From the NCBI RefSeq assembly GCF_001314325.1, contig NZ_CP009429.1, positions 4,278,501-4,342,500 of the forward strand: a stretch of 64,000 nt of DNA, read 5' to 3'. The stretch comes from Sphingopyxis macrogoltabida (GTDB lineage Bacteria > Pseudomonadota > Alphaproteobacteria > Sphingomonadales > Sphingomonadaceae). Below, piece after piece: positions 34,330 through 43,153 of this stretch (position 1 is the stretch's first letter; each line of letters opens with the position of its first letter). A program made the position numbers and the translations under genes. Under the pieces are notes generated by a model. It saw only the letters and a list, made by a program, of their open reading frames with translations, was not told the origin of the DNA and made no database searches.

Positions 34330-36767
34330 CGGGGGAACTCCTCATTGGGGGCGGCAATGGTGGCGAGCAGCTCGGCCGCCCATTCGAGCTTGCGGTGGGA
34401 AAGCCAGGCGGCCGCGAACCCTTCGGGGCCGTGCGCTGCGAACAGCTCGGCGATGTGCGTCTGGTCGGTCTTCGAGGATGCGGCGGTGAAGGCGAGCGCA
34501 ACCTCGCCTAGCCCCAAGTCGAAGAGACGATTGCCGCGGCGCGACTGGCAGTAATAGTCGCGCTTCGGGGTCGCCCGGCTCAGTATCTCGATTTGCCGGC
34601 CGTTGAGACCGAAGCGCTCGTAGATGCGCGCAATCTGCGGCTCGAGCGCGCGCTCGTTCGGCAGGAATATGCGGGTCGGACAGCTCTCGATGATCGCCGG
34701 CGCGATACTCGAGGTTTCGATGTCGGCAAGGCTCTGCGTCGCGAAGACCACGCTCGCATTCTTCTTGCGGAGCGTCTTCAGCCATTCGCGGAGTTGCGCC
34801 GCGAAAGCCGGGCTATCGAGCACGAGCCAGCCTTCATCGATGATGATGAGCGTCGGCGAGCCGTCGAGCCGTCCGGCGATCCGGTGAAACAGATAGGACA
34901 GGACGGGTCCCGCCGACGCGGCGCCGACAAGGCCTTCGGTCTCGAAGGCCTGCACGCGCGCGGCCCCGATGCGCTCCTCGTCGGCATCGAGCAGCCGCCC
35001 CCAAGGTCCGCCGACCAAATAGGGCGCGAGCGCCTGCTTGAGTTCGCGCGACTGGAGGAGCACCGCGAGCCCCGTCAGCGTGCGTTCGGCGACAGGCGCC
35101 GTCGCGAGCGAGGTCAGCGCCGACCAGAGATGCTCCTTCGCCGCCGGGTCGATCATTATGCCTTCGCCCGCGAACAGCGCGGCGAGCCATTCGGCCGCCC
35201 AGCTCCGCTCGGACGCCTCGTCGATCCGGGCGAGCGGCTGCAACGCCACGCCGCCCTCGCCATCGTGGAGCGCCCCGCCGAGATCCTGCCAGTCGCCGCC
35301 CATCGCGAGCGCTGCGGCTCGGATCGAGCCGCCGAAATCGAAAGCGAAAATCTGCGAGCCAGGATAGCGGCGAAACTGCATGGCGATCGTCGCGAGCAGC
35401 ACCGACTTGCCCGCCCCCGTCGGACCAACGACGAGGCAATGGCCGACGTCGCCGACATGGAGGGAAAGGCGGAACGGGGTCGAGCCTTCGGTCTTGCCGT
35501 ACAGCAAGGGGGCGTCACCGAAATGCTCGTCCCGTTCCGCCCCCGCCCACACGGCGGACAGGGGGATCATGTGGGCAAGGTTGAGGGTGGAGATCGGCGG
35601 CCGGCGAACATTGGCATAAGCGTGACCGGGCAGGCTCCCGAGCCATGCCTCGATCGCGTTCATGCCTTCGATCGTGCAGGTGAAGTCGCGGCCCTGGATG
35701 ACCTTCTCGACCAAACGGAGCTTCTCGGCGGCGAGCGCCGCGTCCGTGTCCCACACGGTGACGGTCGCGGTGACATAGGCGACGCCGGCATGATCGGCGC
35801 CGAGTTCCTGCAAGGCCATGTCGGCATCGGCCGCCTTGTTCGAGGCATCGCTGTCGACAAGCGCCGATTGCTCGTTGGTCATCACCTCCTTGAGGATCGC
35901 GGCGATCGATTTGCGCTTGGCGAACCATTGCCGCCGGATTTTCGTCAGCAGCTTGGTGGCGTCGGTCTTGTCGAGCATGATCGCGCGGGTCGACCAGCGA
36001 TAGGCGAATGCCAGCCGGTTCAGATCGTCGAGCAAACCCGGCCAAGTCGCGGTCGGAAAGCCCGTGATGGTCAGGGTCCGAAGATGGTGCTCGCCGAGCC
36101 GCGGCTCGAGGCCGCCGACCAACGGCTGGTCGGTCAGCAGCGCGTCAAGATAAACCGGGGTCTCGGGCACCCGAACACGCTGGCGCTTGGTCGATACCGT
36201 CGAATGCAAATAAGTCAGCGTCTCGCTGTCATCCAGCCATTCGGCCTCGGGCATGAAACCTTCGACGAGATGAAGAGTGCGGTTCGATCGGTCGATGAAG
36301 CTCGCAAGATGCTCCTTCGGATCGACACCCGAGCGCTCCATGCCTTCGTAAAGCCAACCTTCCGCCCGCGAGGCATCCTCAGCCGGCGGCATCCACAGGA
36401 GAGTCAGATAATAGCGGCTCTCGAAATGCGCCCCCTCCTCCCGGAACTGCTCGCGGCGCTCCAAGTCGACAAGAGCAGATGCCGGGTCGGGGAAATGCGA
36501 TTCGGGATAATCGCTCGACGGCAGCCGCTGCGCCTCCACGAACAAGGCCCAGCCCGAGCCGAGACGCCGGATCGCATTGTTGAGCCGGGCGGTGACCGCG
36601 ACGAGTTCGGCGGGGGTGGCGCTGTCGAGATCGGGACCGCGGAAGGCAGCGGTTCGCTGGAACGAGCCATCCTTGTTCAGCACCGCGCCTTCGGCGACCA
36701 GCGCGACCCAAGGGAGATAATCGGCAAGGCAGGCCGACTTCGAGCGATATTCGGCGAGATTCATCAT
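34326..36767 (-). CDS. trbE: Conjugal transfer ATPase TrbE (VirB4-like)
   Basis: The 813-residue ATPase has an N-terminal CagE/VirB4 domain and a C-terminal P-loop module: Walker A GPTGAGKSVLLATI, Walker B LIIIDEGWLVL, and the downstream KKNASVVFATQSLADIE sensor region. It powers pilus biogenesis and substrate transfer at the inner membrane. Length matches the family. The start overlaps trbD and the stop overlaps trbJ, each by four bases. Confidence 0.97.
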   Translation of the reverse strand: MMNLAEYRSKSACLADYLPWVALVAEGAVLNKDGSFQRTAAFRGPDLDSATPAELVAVTARLNNAIRRLGSGWALFVEAQRLPSSDYPESHFPDPASALVDLERREQFREEGAHFESRYYLTLLWMPPAEDASRAEGWLYEGMERSGVDPKEHLASFIDRSNRTLHLVEGFMPEAEWLDDSETLTYLHSTVSTKRQRVRVPETPVYLDALLTDQPLVGGLEPRLGEHHLRTLTITGFPTATWPGLLDDLNRLAFAYRWSTRAIMLDKTDATKLLTKIRRQWFAKRKSIAAILKEVMTNEQSALVDSDASNKAADADMALQELGADHAGVAYVTATVTVWDTDAALAAEKLRLVEKVIQGRDFTCTIEGMNAIEAWLGSLPGHAYANVRRPPISTLNLAHMIPLSAVWAGAERDEHFGDAPLLYGKTEGSTPFRLSLHVGDVGHCLVVGPTGAGKSVLLATIAMQFRRYPGSQIFAFDFGGSIRAAALAMGGDWQDLGGALHDGEGGVALQPLARIDEASERSWAAEWLAALFAGEGIMIDPAAKEHLWSALTSLATAPVAERTLTGLAVLLQSRELKQALAPYLVGGPWGRLLDADEERIGAARVQAFETEGLVGAASAGPVLSYLFHRIAGRLDGSPTLIIIDEGWLVLDSPAFAAQLREWLKTLRKKNASVVFATQSLADIETSSIAPAIIESCPTRIFLPNERALEPQIARIYERFGLNGRQIEILSRATPKRDYYCQSRRGNRLFDLGLGEVALAFTAASSKTDQTHIAELFAAHGPEGFAAAWLSHRKLEWAAELLATIAAPNEEFPR

Positions 36768-37033
36768 GGCCGCATCCAGACAGGATATTTGAGGTGACGT
36801 TTGGCGACGTCGACGAACTGCGGGTCGCGGCGCGCCGCCCAGACCGAGAGCGCATGGCCCACGACCCAGAGGACGAGCCCCGCGATCCAGAGGCGGAGGC
36901 CAAGGCCGATCCCGGCCGCGAGCGTGCCATTGGCGATCGCGAGGGCGCGCGGCGCGCCGCCAAGCAGGATCGGCTCGGCGAGCGCGCGGTGCACGGGCGC
37001 GAAAAAGCCGGTGATTTCGGCCGGGGCATCCAT
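36764..37033 (-). CDS. trbD: Conjugal transfer protein TrbD (VirB3-like)
   Basis: The 89-residue protein begins MDAPAEITGFFAPVHRALAEPILLGGAPR, the VirB3/TrbD start that precedes two adjacent hydrophobic segments, and ends in a basic stretch. It anchors the VirB4 ATPase at the inner membrane. The ATG at 37033 shares a single base with the trbC stop (TGATG). The surrounding frame can be read longer, but the upstream part is low-complexity. Confidence 0.92.
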   Translation of the reverse strand: MDAPAEITGFFAPVHRALAEPILLGGAPRALAIANGTLAAGIGLGLRLWIAGLVLWVVGHALSVWAARRDPQFVDVAKRHLKYPVWMRP

Positions 37034-37365
37034 CAGACGACGGCTCCGCCGCCGAAAGAGAAGAAGGTCAGGAAGAAGCTCGACGCCGCGAAGGCGATCG
37101 ACAGTCCGAATACGATCTGGACCATGCGGCGGAAGCCGCCCGACGTGTCGCCGAACGAGATCGTCAGCCCGGTGATGATGATGATGATCAGCGAGATCAC
37201 CTTCGCCACCGGCCCCTCGACGCTTTCGAGGATCGACTGCAGCGGCGCTTCCCACGGCATCGAAGAGCCACCGGCCCGAGCGGGCAAGGCGGCAACGAGC
37301 GCGACATAGAGGGCGGTCGAGGCGAGCAGGAAGCGCGGGGCTTCCCGCCGGGCGGCGTGGGTCAT
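37033..37365 (-). CDS. trbC: Conjugal transfer pilin TrbC (VirB2-like)
   Basis: The 110-residue prepilin has a cleavable signal (VALVAALPARAGG) and two hydrophobic segments separated by a short polar loop (FGDTSGGFRRM), the VirB2/TrbC pattern. It would be processed, and possibly cyclised by a TraF-type peptidase; one is encoded at 48571-49161. The start at 37365 is 3 nt from the trbB stop. Confidence 0.92.
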   Translation of the reverse strand: MTHAARREAPRFLLASTALYVALVAALPARAGGSSMPWEAPLQSILESVEGPVAKVISLIIIIITGLTISFGDTSGGFRRMVQIVFGLSIAFAASSFFLTFFSFGGGAVV

Positions 37366-37367
37366 GG

Positions 37368-38345
37368 TCAGTCTCCTTCGGGGGTCAAGAGGGGGGTAAT
37401 GCGGTAGTCGCCGGTCGGCGCATCGAGACCTTCGACACGGGCGAGTTCGGCGAGGCGCCGGCCGGCGCCGTCGCGCACGAGAACGGCGACGAGATCGATG
37501 GTCTCCGCGAGAAGGGCGCGTGGGACGGTGATCACGGCCTCCTGGATGAGTTGCTCCATGCGGCGGAGCGCGCCGATCGCGCTGCCCGCGTGGATCGTGC
37601 CGATGCCGCCGGGATGGCCGGTGCCCCAGGCCTTTAGAAGATCGAGCGCCTCGGCACCGCGAACCTCGCCGATCGGGATGCGGTCGGGCCGGAGACGGAG
37701 CGACGAGCGGACGAGATCGGACAGTGATGCGACCCCGTCCTTGGTACGCATCGCGACCAGATTGGGAGCAGCGCATTGCAGCTCTCGAGTGTCTTCGATC
37801 AGGACGACACGCTCGCTGGTCTTGGCGACCTCGGCGAGCAAGGCATTGGTAAGGGTGGTCTTGCCTGTCCCGGTGCCGCCCGCGACGAGGATGTTGAGGC
37901 GTTCGGTGACCCCCGAGCGCAGCGCCTCGGCCGAAGTCGCGGACATGATGCCTGCCGCAACATAGTCGCCGAGCGAGAAGACCGCGACCGCGGGCTTGCG
38001 GATTGCGAAGGTCGGTGCCGCGACGACCGGCGGCAGCAGACCCTCGAAGCGTTCCCCGCTTTCGGGAAGCTCCGCCGATACGCGCGGCGATCCGGCATGG
38101 ACCTCGGCGCCGACATGATGGGCCACGAGGCGAATGATGCGCTCGCCATCGGTTGCTGCGAGCAGGATACCGCTATCGGTGATCCCGGTGCCGAGCCGAT
38201 CGACCCAGAGCCGACCGTCGGGATTGAGCATGATTTCGATAACCGCCGGGTCCGCGAGCCACTCGGCGATCGCGCCGCCAAGCGCTGTCCGCAACATGCG
38301 CGCACCACGTCCCTGTGCCTCGAAACGGACTGCTTCTGCGCCCAT
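37368..38345 (-). CDS. trbB: P-type conjugative transfer ATPase TrbB (VirB11-like)
   Basis: The 325-residue secretion ATPase has Walker A in [16 protein letters not shown], an Asp box in [11 protein letters not shown], Walker B in [15 protein letters not shown] and the HIS box [11 protein letters not shown]. It forms a hexamer at the cytoplasmic face of the pore. It is the first gene of the trb operon. The ~220 bp upstream to the divergent regulator at 38566 must hold the operon promoter. Confidence 0.96.
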   Translation of the reverse strand: MGAEAVRFEAQGRGARMLRTALGGAIAEWLADPAVIEIMLNPDGRLWVDRLGTGITDSGILLAATDGERIIRLVAHHVGAEVHAGSPRVSAELPESGERFEGLLPPVVAAPTFAIRKPAVAVFSLGDYVAAGIMSATSAEALRSGVTERLNILVAGGTGTGKTTLTNALLAEVAKTSERVVLIEDTRELQCAAPNLVAMRTKDGVASLSDLVRSSLRLRPDRIPIGEVRGAEALDLLKAWGTGHPGGIGTIHAGSAIGALRRMEQLIQEAVITVPRALLAETIDLVAVLVRDGAGRRLAELARVEGLDAPTGDYRITPLLTPEGD

Positions 38346-38565
38346 GAGATTCCCCGTTGGATGGTCCGGGCAAAGGCGCCCGGCTCGACGGGGACGAGTA
38401 AGAGACGCAGAAAATCACTATTTTCAACAGAGATTTGCGCGCGTCGTACTGTGGGTAAGAAAGACAGGGAATGGCGTAGGCTGCGATGCGATCAATTCCA
38501 TTTCAGCAACGACTAAATGAAGGTCGGCGGGTTGTGCCGAGCGCAATTTTGACAACAGTGTAAGG

Positions 38566-39084
38566 ATGAGTGATTCGGGGTTGCAGCATTCGGACGAGTT
38601 CTCGAGGTGGACGCGCTTGACAGAAAAGCAGCGGGCATGCCTCGATCTGGTGCTTGAGCGGAAAACTTCGAAGCAGATCGCCCGCGACCTCGACATATCG
38701 AAGCAAGCGGTGGATTTGCGGCTCACCACCGCGCGCGACACACTGGGCGCGGCCAACCGCGACGAGACTGCGATCATTTATGCGCGGCTTCGCCAGACCT
38801 ATGATCGGATACCATGTGATCCGATCATACTACCGCCAGCCCCCGAACTGGTGCCATCCGACTTCCCGGACGGTGACCCCGCCAGCTTGCTCCATCTGAA
38901 CGATAATTTGGAGAGGCGCGCCGGGTTTCGGAGCGAAGGCTCTCCGTTCAGGGATTTGCTGAGGCCGAATTATAGACCTCAGGTCCGGGTCGTGATCGTC
39001 GTGAGCTTGCTCATCGCGATCCTTCTCATGGTCATCGCAGGCCTGTCGATCGGTCAAACTCTGACCGGGCTCGCCTCGACCTGA
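38566..39084 (+). CDS. LuxR-type HTH protein with C-terminal membrane anchor
   Basis: The 172-residue protein has a helix-turn-helix near residues 17-60 (LTEKQRACLDLVLERKTSKQ, then IARDLDISKQAVDLRL) of the GerE/LuxR or sigma-region-4 kind. A polar linker follows, then a single C-terminal hydrophobic segment (VVIVVSLLIAILLMVIAGLS). It would hold a DNA-binding domain at the inner membrane. It is divergent from trbB across a 220-bp region, so it is well placed to control the trb operon. That target is inferred. No periplasmic sensor domain follows the membrane segment. Confidence 0.82.
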   Translation: MSDSGLQHSDEFSRWTRLTEKQRACLDLVLERKTSKQIARDLDISKQAVDLRLTTARDTLGAANRDETAIIYARLRQTYDRIPCDPIILPPAPELVPSDFPDGDPASLLHLNDNLERRAGFRSEGSPFRDLLRPNYRPQVRVVIVVSLLIAILLMVIAGLSIGQTLTGLAST

Positions 39085-39145
39085 TCCCAATTCTTGTTGA
39101 ACCATGGTCCGGGAGCGCGGCGCGCTTCTCCGGAGAGGAGAGTCT

Positions 39146-39478
39146 ATGCAAAATCTGAACAGCGTTGCCGCCGATCGGTTGCAGCAAGTGGTGCCTGCCG
39201 CCGAGGCACAGATAGATGGCGCCCTCATCGCCGTGTCGTCGCTCATGGCGGAGGTGGTGACCGCGCGTCGCGACACGGCAGGCGTTCCTGCCGCCAAGGG
39301 ACATGCGACGATCCGCCGTATCGCCGAGGCACAACTGGCGCTGGTTGGTGTGAGCGGCGAAATCCTTCGGGTCCATGGCGACCTTGCCGACATCGGCCGT
39401 GAAACGGCGGGCCTCGACCTTCACGAATGTCCGGCAGTTGCCGAAGGCGGCCCGGCAAAGCTTGCCCTGGTGAGCTGA
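39146..39478 (+). CDS. Hypothetical protein in ICE cargo
   Basis: The 110-residue protein (MQNLNSVAADRLQQVVPAAE...) is mainly helical, without cysteines until the C-terminus, and has no membrane segment. The ATG at 39146 has GGAGAGGAG at correct spacing, better than the upstream in-frame start at 39104. It follows the membrane-anchored regulator on the same strand by ~60 nt. No family is recognised. Confidence 0.65.
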   Translation: MQNLNSVAADRLQQVVPAAEAQIDGALIAVSSLMAEVVTARRDTAGVPAAKGHATIRRIAEAQLALVGVSGEILRVHGDLADIGRETAGLDLHECPAVAEGGPAKLALVS

Positions 39479-39519
39479 GCGACGTTGACGATGGGCCATC
39501 GGCATGGTGAATAAGCGTG

Positions 39520-39996
39520 ATGCTGCGGATCGCAATCTTCGTGACATTGCTGCTGGTGGCCCTCGCCTACGCCGCCCGGAAAGGCGGCGGTCCGGAGAAA
39601 GCGGTCGCAGCGATTCTCCTGTTCATGCTGGTTTCCGACCAGGCTTTGCACCTGATATTTGCGGTAAACCTCGTAACGGTCGATGCGGGGCACCTGCTGA
39701 TCGATCTGATAGCTGCGGCCGCGACGATGACCGTGGCGCTGACGGCCTATCGCTTCTGGCCCATGCTGGCGGCAGTCCTGCAATGCCTTCCGCTGTTGGC
39801 TCACACGACCCGCGCGATCGACATGGACCTCCACCCGATAGCCTATCTGACGATGCAGGTCGCTGCATCCTGGCTTCTTCCCCCGCTCCTCGTGGCCGCA
39901 ACCTGGCAACACCAAAAGCGATTGGCTCAGTTCGGCAGCGATCGGTCCTGGTACATTTCATTGCGACCATCGAGCCCGAGCGCTGCGAAGCACTAG
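39520..39996 (+). CDS. Hypothetical polytopic membrane protein
   Basis: The 158-residue protein has about five hydrophobic segments (for example IFVTLLLVALAYA and LLIDLIAAAATMTVALTA), suggesting an inner-membrane protein. No known family is seen. A GTG codon immediately precedes the chosen ATG. Its last ~50 bases overlap the beginning of the RadC-like reading frame, an unusual arrangement discussed there. Confidence 0.65.
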   Translation: MLRIAIFVTLLLVALAYAARKGGGPEKAVAAILLFMLVSDQALHLIFAVNLVTVDAGHLLIDLIAAAATMTVALTAYRFWPMLAAVLQCLPLLAHTTRAIDMDLHPIAYLTMQVAASWLLPPLLVAATWQHQKRLAQFGSDRSWYISLRPSSPSAAKH

Positions 39997-40934
39997 CGGA
40001 CCGGCTTCTTGTCGCGTTTCATTCGATCAGCCGCATTTGGGCGCAGTCGCCGGAATCGCTCGGTCGCGTTCTTGATGACGCCCCTCAGGTAGCGCAGGTC
40101 ATTGTCGAGGCGTGCAACCTCGCTACCGAGAGCCTTTCGGGCGACCTTCGAGGTATCAGCATCGATCCTTTCGACCGAAGGCTCCGCTCCTATCTCATCA
40201 TGTCGATGGGGTCGCTTTCCGATGAGCGGCTTCGCATCCTCTTTCTCGACGGTGGGTGCCATCTTATCGCCGACGAGGTTCTGCAAACCGGCACTCTTGC
40301 TCAGCTCGCCATCTATCCCCGGACGATCTTCCGGCGTGCGCTCGAACTCAATGCCGCCGGGCTGATTCTCGTCCACAACCATCCGAGCGGCGACCACCGC
40401 CCCAGCGCCGAGGACATCGAGGCGACGCGGAAGCTCGAAATGATCGGACGGTCGCTCAATGTCGAGATCATCGACCACATCGTGGTGACCTCAACCCACT
40501 GCCATCACGTCATGAGCAATGACACTCTTGCCGGGACGCCTGTTCCGTCAGCGTCGTTAACATTGCGAAGTCCGGGAGGTTCCGCGCGCATCGATCAGGG
40601 GGATATTGCGCACGCCAACGCAAAGGCTGCGATGCGGCGACGACTGCTCCGCCAGCAGCTGATTGGAGCCCCCGAACTGTTTGGCGATCCCGCTTGGGAA
40701 ATGCTGGTCGATCTCTTCGTTCACGAATGCGAACGCAAGCGCTTGTCCATCAGCGCGCTCTGCGTCACATCCTCGATTCCGATGAGCAGCGCGCTAAGGC
40801 TTGCGCAGCGGCTGTGCGATGCCGGCATTACCCGCCGCGTGCCCGACCCGATCGACGGGCGCCGGACCTTCATCCGGCTCGATCCTGCAGTCGCACACCG
40901 TATGCGCGCCTATTTTGAGGCCGGTGCCGAATGA
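39948..40934 (+). CDS. RadC/JAB-domain protein with C-terminal winged helix
   Basis: The central part has the RadC-type JAB metalloprotease-like motif: a glutamate in LIADEVLQTGT, then LVHNHPSGDHRPSAEDIEAT (the H-x-H-x7-S-x2-D zinc motif) and LNVEIIDHIVV. The last ~90 residues look like a MarR-type winged helix (SISALCVTSSIPMSSALRLA, RRTFIRLDP). Full-size RadC helix-hairpin-helix is replaced. The exact start is unresolved: homologous-looking sequence begins near FIATIEPERCEAL, but no ATG, GTG or TTG lies just before it, so 39948 (CTG) is approximate. In-frame ATGs occur at 39783 and 40200. Confidence 0.8.
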   Translation: MVHFIATIEPERCEALADRLLVAFHSISRIWAQSPESLGRVLDDAPQVAQVIVEACNLATESLSGDLRGISIDPFDRRLRSYLIMSMGSLSDERLRILFLDGGCHLIADEVLQTGTLAQLAIYPRTIFRRALELNAAGLILVHNHPSGDHRPSAEDIEATRKLEMIGRSLNVEIIDHIVVTSTHCHHVMSNDTLAGTPVPSASLTLRSPGGSARIDQGDIAHANAKAAMRRRLLRQQLIGAPELFGDPAWEMLVDLFVHECERKRLSISALCVTSSIPMSSALRLAQRLCDAGITRRVPDPIDGRRTFIRLDPAVAHRMRAYFEAGAE

Positions 40935-40957
40935 AGGGCGTAAAGATGCTGCTTCGG

Positions 40958-41188
40958 TCAATGCTCGCGGGCGCCACCCGCATTTTCGGCAGCAGCGCGC
41001 ACCATCTGTGCCCAGCTCCCGATATAGGCAGCACGGTTCTTATACTGATCCCCTGACTCGGCGGTCATCAGCGCCACGCTGCCAAGCGTTTCGGCAAATT
41101 CGTTGGTCGTGCAGACACCTTTTCGTTCCAGCACGCCGCCGAGCGCTGCCAATATTGAACCAACCGCAAAAAGTGCGTCCTCGTCCAT
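40958..41188 (-). CDS. Small hypothetical protein
   Basis: The 76-residue acidic protein (MDEDALFAVGSILAALGGVL...) has a hydrophobic first third that could be an amphipathic helix rather than a membrane anchor. The ATG at 41188 has a good ribosome site (AGGGAG, about seven bases upstream), which supports translation. It is oriented against its neighbours and is of unknown function. Confidence 0.6.
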   Translation of the reverse strand: MDEDALFAVGSILAALGGVLERKGVCTTNEFAETLGSVALMTAESGDQYKNRAAYIGSWAQMVRAAAENAGGAREH

Positions 41189-41354
41189 GATAAACTCCCT
41201 TTATATCCGGCAATTGGGGCCGCGGAACGGTGGCTCTTGGATGGCATTTTTCAGGCCCCGGCGCAAAGCGTCAGCGGCAACTCGGAATTAGGAGCCGTGA
41301 CAATGTCGCCATATAAGCTGTGGCCGGATCTGATCGCGCGGAAGAGGAAGAACG

Positions 41355-42071
41355 GTGCCCAAAACGCTCGCTGAGGAGTCGCCCGATGGCCGCGTCTTTT
41401 TCGCGCCGGGCATTCTACGCCATTCGCCGTTCGCCAGCGACGTTGCCTATGTCATCGCGCTGTGGGCGCATATCGATGGTGACATTGCCTCGATCCTCAG
41501 CCGGATGTTGAAAAGTGACATTGCGGTGGGCACTGCAATGTATCTCTCGCTTGTCGGGGCTGGAGCGCAGCGGGGCGCTCTCGACGCGGCAGCGCAGGAA
41601 GCACTTCCCGAGTGGCAGCAACTTCTGTTCAAGGCGATCGGCTCGATCGCCGAGGAGTCGCGCAAGACCCGCAATCATTTTGCTCATCGCATCTGGGGAC
41701 ATTGCTCTGAACTCACGGAAGCAATCCTGCTCACGCATCCCAAGACCATCGTGAAATATAACATCAGCCATCGTCAGCGCGTCGAGGAACTACCCGACGG
41801 CCGCGGTGTGATCCGGCCGATGCCGATCGATGAGCATGAAATTCTTGTCTACCGGCGGCCTGATTTCGATGACGCGATCGAGGAAGCGGAGCGCGCGCAG
41901 ACGCTCTATCGGCTCTTTTACGCCCTTGTGTGCGATTCCGGCGAAGGGCCAAAGGCTCAGCTCCTCGCCGACCCCATTTTCAAGGCGCGCCTCAATCAGA
42001 TTGCGAAGGGAGCGAGCGCCGAGGCGAAGGCCATTCTTGGAATCAAGCCTAAAGAGAAACGGAAGCACTGA
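41355..42071 (+). CDS. HEPN-motif protein, ICE cargo
   Basis: The 238-residue protein is largely helical and contains RNHFAH in SRKTRNHFAHRIWGH (about residues 108-122). This matches the RNx3H (R-x4-6-H) catalytic motif of HEPN ribonucleases found in toxin-antitoxin and abortive-infection systems. The start is a GTG at 41355 with GAAGAGGAAG upstream. The next gene begins two bases after its stop, making a two-gene unit. Whether it cleaves RNA is an inference from the motif. Confidence 0.72.
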   Translation: MPKTLAEESPDGRVFFAPGILRHSPFASDVAYVIALWAHIDGDIASILSRMLKSDIAVGTAMYLSLVGAGAQRGALDAAAQEALPEWQQLLFKAIGSIAEESRKTRNHFAHRIWGHCSELTEAILLTHPKTIVKYNISHRQRVEELPDGRGVIRPMPIDEHEILVYRRPDFDDAIEEAERAQTLYRLFYALVCDSGEGPKAQLLADPIFKARLNQIAKGASAEAKAILGIKPKEKRKH

Positions 42072-42073
42072 CC

Positions 42074-42703
42074 ATGCGATACTGGAACACAGGGGACACG
42101 CCCACCAATTCGAACCTTGGCGCGCTCGAGAATCTCGCGCGGCCGTGGGCCGGGATCGACGCTGAGCATCTCCTCGATGTGATCCGAGGGGTCATCCGGA
42201 TCGAGAAGATACTGCCGAAGGCGGTGCGGGTGCATTTCAAGCTGCCGCATCTTTTCGTCGGCGCTGGCCCCTATGATTGGGACGCCGCGCGCCGAGATAA
42301 ATATCATAGCGAACTCTGCGAGGCACTCAGTGCGGGCCTTGCCAATGTACAGGCCGACCCCACTCTAGCGAAAGAAGGTGGGGCCGATCTCAGCGACCGC
42401 CCTCCCACACGGGGCGAAGAGCTTGAATTCGCCTGCAGGACCTGGAGCCGCAATCGCACAAGCGGCAATCTAGACGATCTGCGCATCGCGTGCAGTGTAC
42501 CGGGGATGCAGAGCCGGTTCGACAAGCTGGAGCGCTGGCTGGGCCGAAAACGTCCGGGTTCGTCGCCCCATTCGGTGGAGTATGAGGTCGAATGCGCGCT
42601 CGGCGACATCGATCGCTACGCCGATACGTATCACTCCATGGAAGCAAGCTACCGCTACGCCGAAAAACTGCGCGAGCGCGAGCAGCAGGGCGAAGAGGAT
42701 TGA
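42074..42703 (+). CDS. Hypothetical protein paired with the HEPN gene
   Basis: The 209-residue polar protein (MRYWNTGDTPTNSNLGALEN...) has no membrane segment and ends in a charged helical tail (YRYAEKLREREQQGEED). It starts two bases after the HEPN gene, so the two are surely co-expressed. In toxin-antitoxin logic it could be the partner or antitoxin, but it shows no nucleotidyltransferase or DNA-binding motif that I recognise. Function unknown. Confidence 0.7.
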   Translation: MRYWNTGDTPTNSNLGALENLARPWAGIDAEHLLDVIRGVIRIEKILPKAVRVHFKLPHLFVGAGPYDWDAARRDKYHSELCEALSAGLANVQADPTLAKEGGADLSDRPPTRGEELEFACRTWSRNRTSGNLDDLRIACSVPGMQSRFDKLERWLGRKRPGSSPHSVEYEVECALGDIDRYADTYHSMEASYRYAEKLREREQQGEED

Positions 42704-42899
42704 GCGAAGTCCGGCTTTCCCGGAAATGCCGGGAGATATCCCCAGACGCACCCCGGACAGTTGATAAAATTGCGATTCACCCTGTTGACAAGCGACTCGC
42801 CTGAGGGGCATTCCAGCCCGGAGGGCTTATCCCTCACGGTAACCCGCACGCGCATCTGTAACAGCGCACCATTTTTGCGATGAATCCGTGAGGTTTGTG

Positions 42900-43139
42900 A
42901 TGACCGATATGCTCCCTCTCCCGCACGTAGGCGATCGTTCGATGACTGACCGTGAGGCCGAGCTCGCCCAGTTCATGGCGCTCGTGCAACAGGGCCGCCA
43001 CAAATCGGCGGTGCTTCTCGAGCTGTCACGAACTCCTTTGGCGAAATATCTGGCTCTCACGATGCTCCTGCTCGCCGCTGCCCTTTGTGATGTCCCCGCG
43101 GAGGCCATCAGCTTTCTCTTAAAACTGCGGGCTGGATGA
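42900..43139 (+). CDS. Small hypothetical protein
   Basis: The 79-residue protein (MTDMLPLPHVGDRSMTDREA...) has a polar N-terminal half and a hydrophobic C-terminal stretch (YLALTMLLLAAALCDV). It ends shortly before the convergent ribbon-helix-helix gene. The ATG at 42900 follows a GTGAGG-like site. An alternative frame on the other strand is serine- and arginine-rich and is not considered real. Confidence is moderate because the gene is short. Confidence 0.5.
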   Translation: MTDMLPLPHVGDRSMTDREAELAQFMALVQQGRHKSAVLLELSRTPLAKYLALTMLLLAAALCDVPAEAISFLLKLRAG

Positions 43140-43153
43140 GCCGGTTAAAGGCT

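Noticed and set aside
34593..36797. 734-codon open frame opposite trbE
   Set aside because: It is antisense to a VirB4 ATPase with full Walker motifs. The product has no recognisable domain.
38549..38554. TTGACA as the -35 box for the membrane-anchored regulator
   Set aside because: It lies only 12 nt before the start codon, too close to allow a -10 box and leader for that gene.
42827..43108. 93-codon minus-strand frame overlapping the small gene at 42900-43139
   Set aside because: Its product is Ser/Arg/Ala-rich and has no ribosome site; the plus-strand frame is more protein-like.
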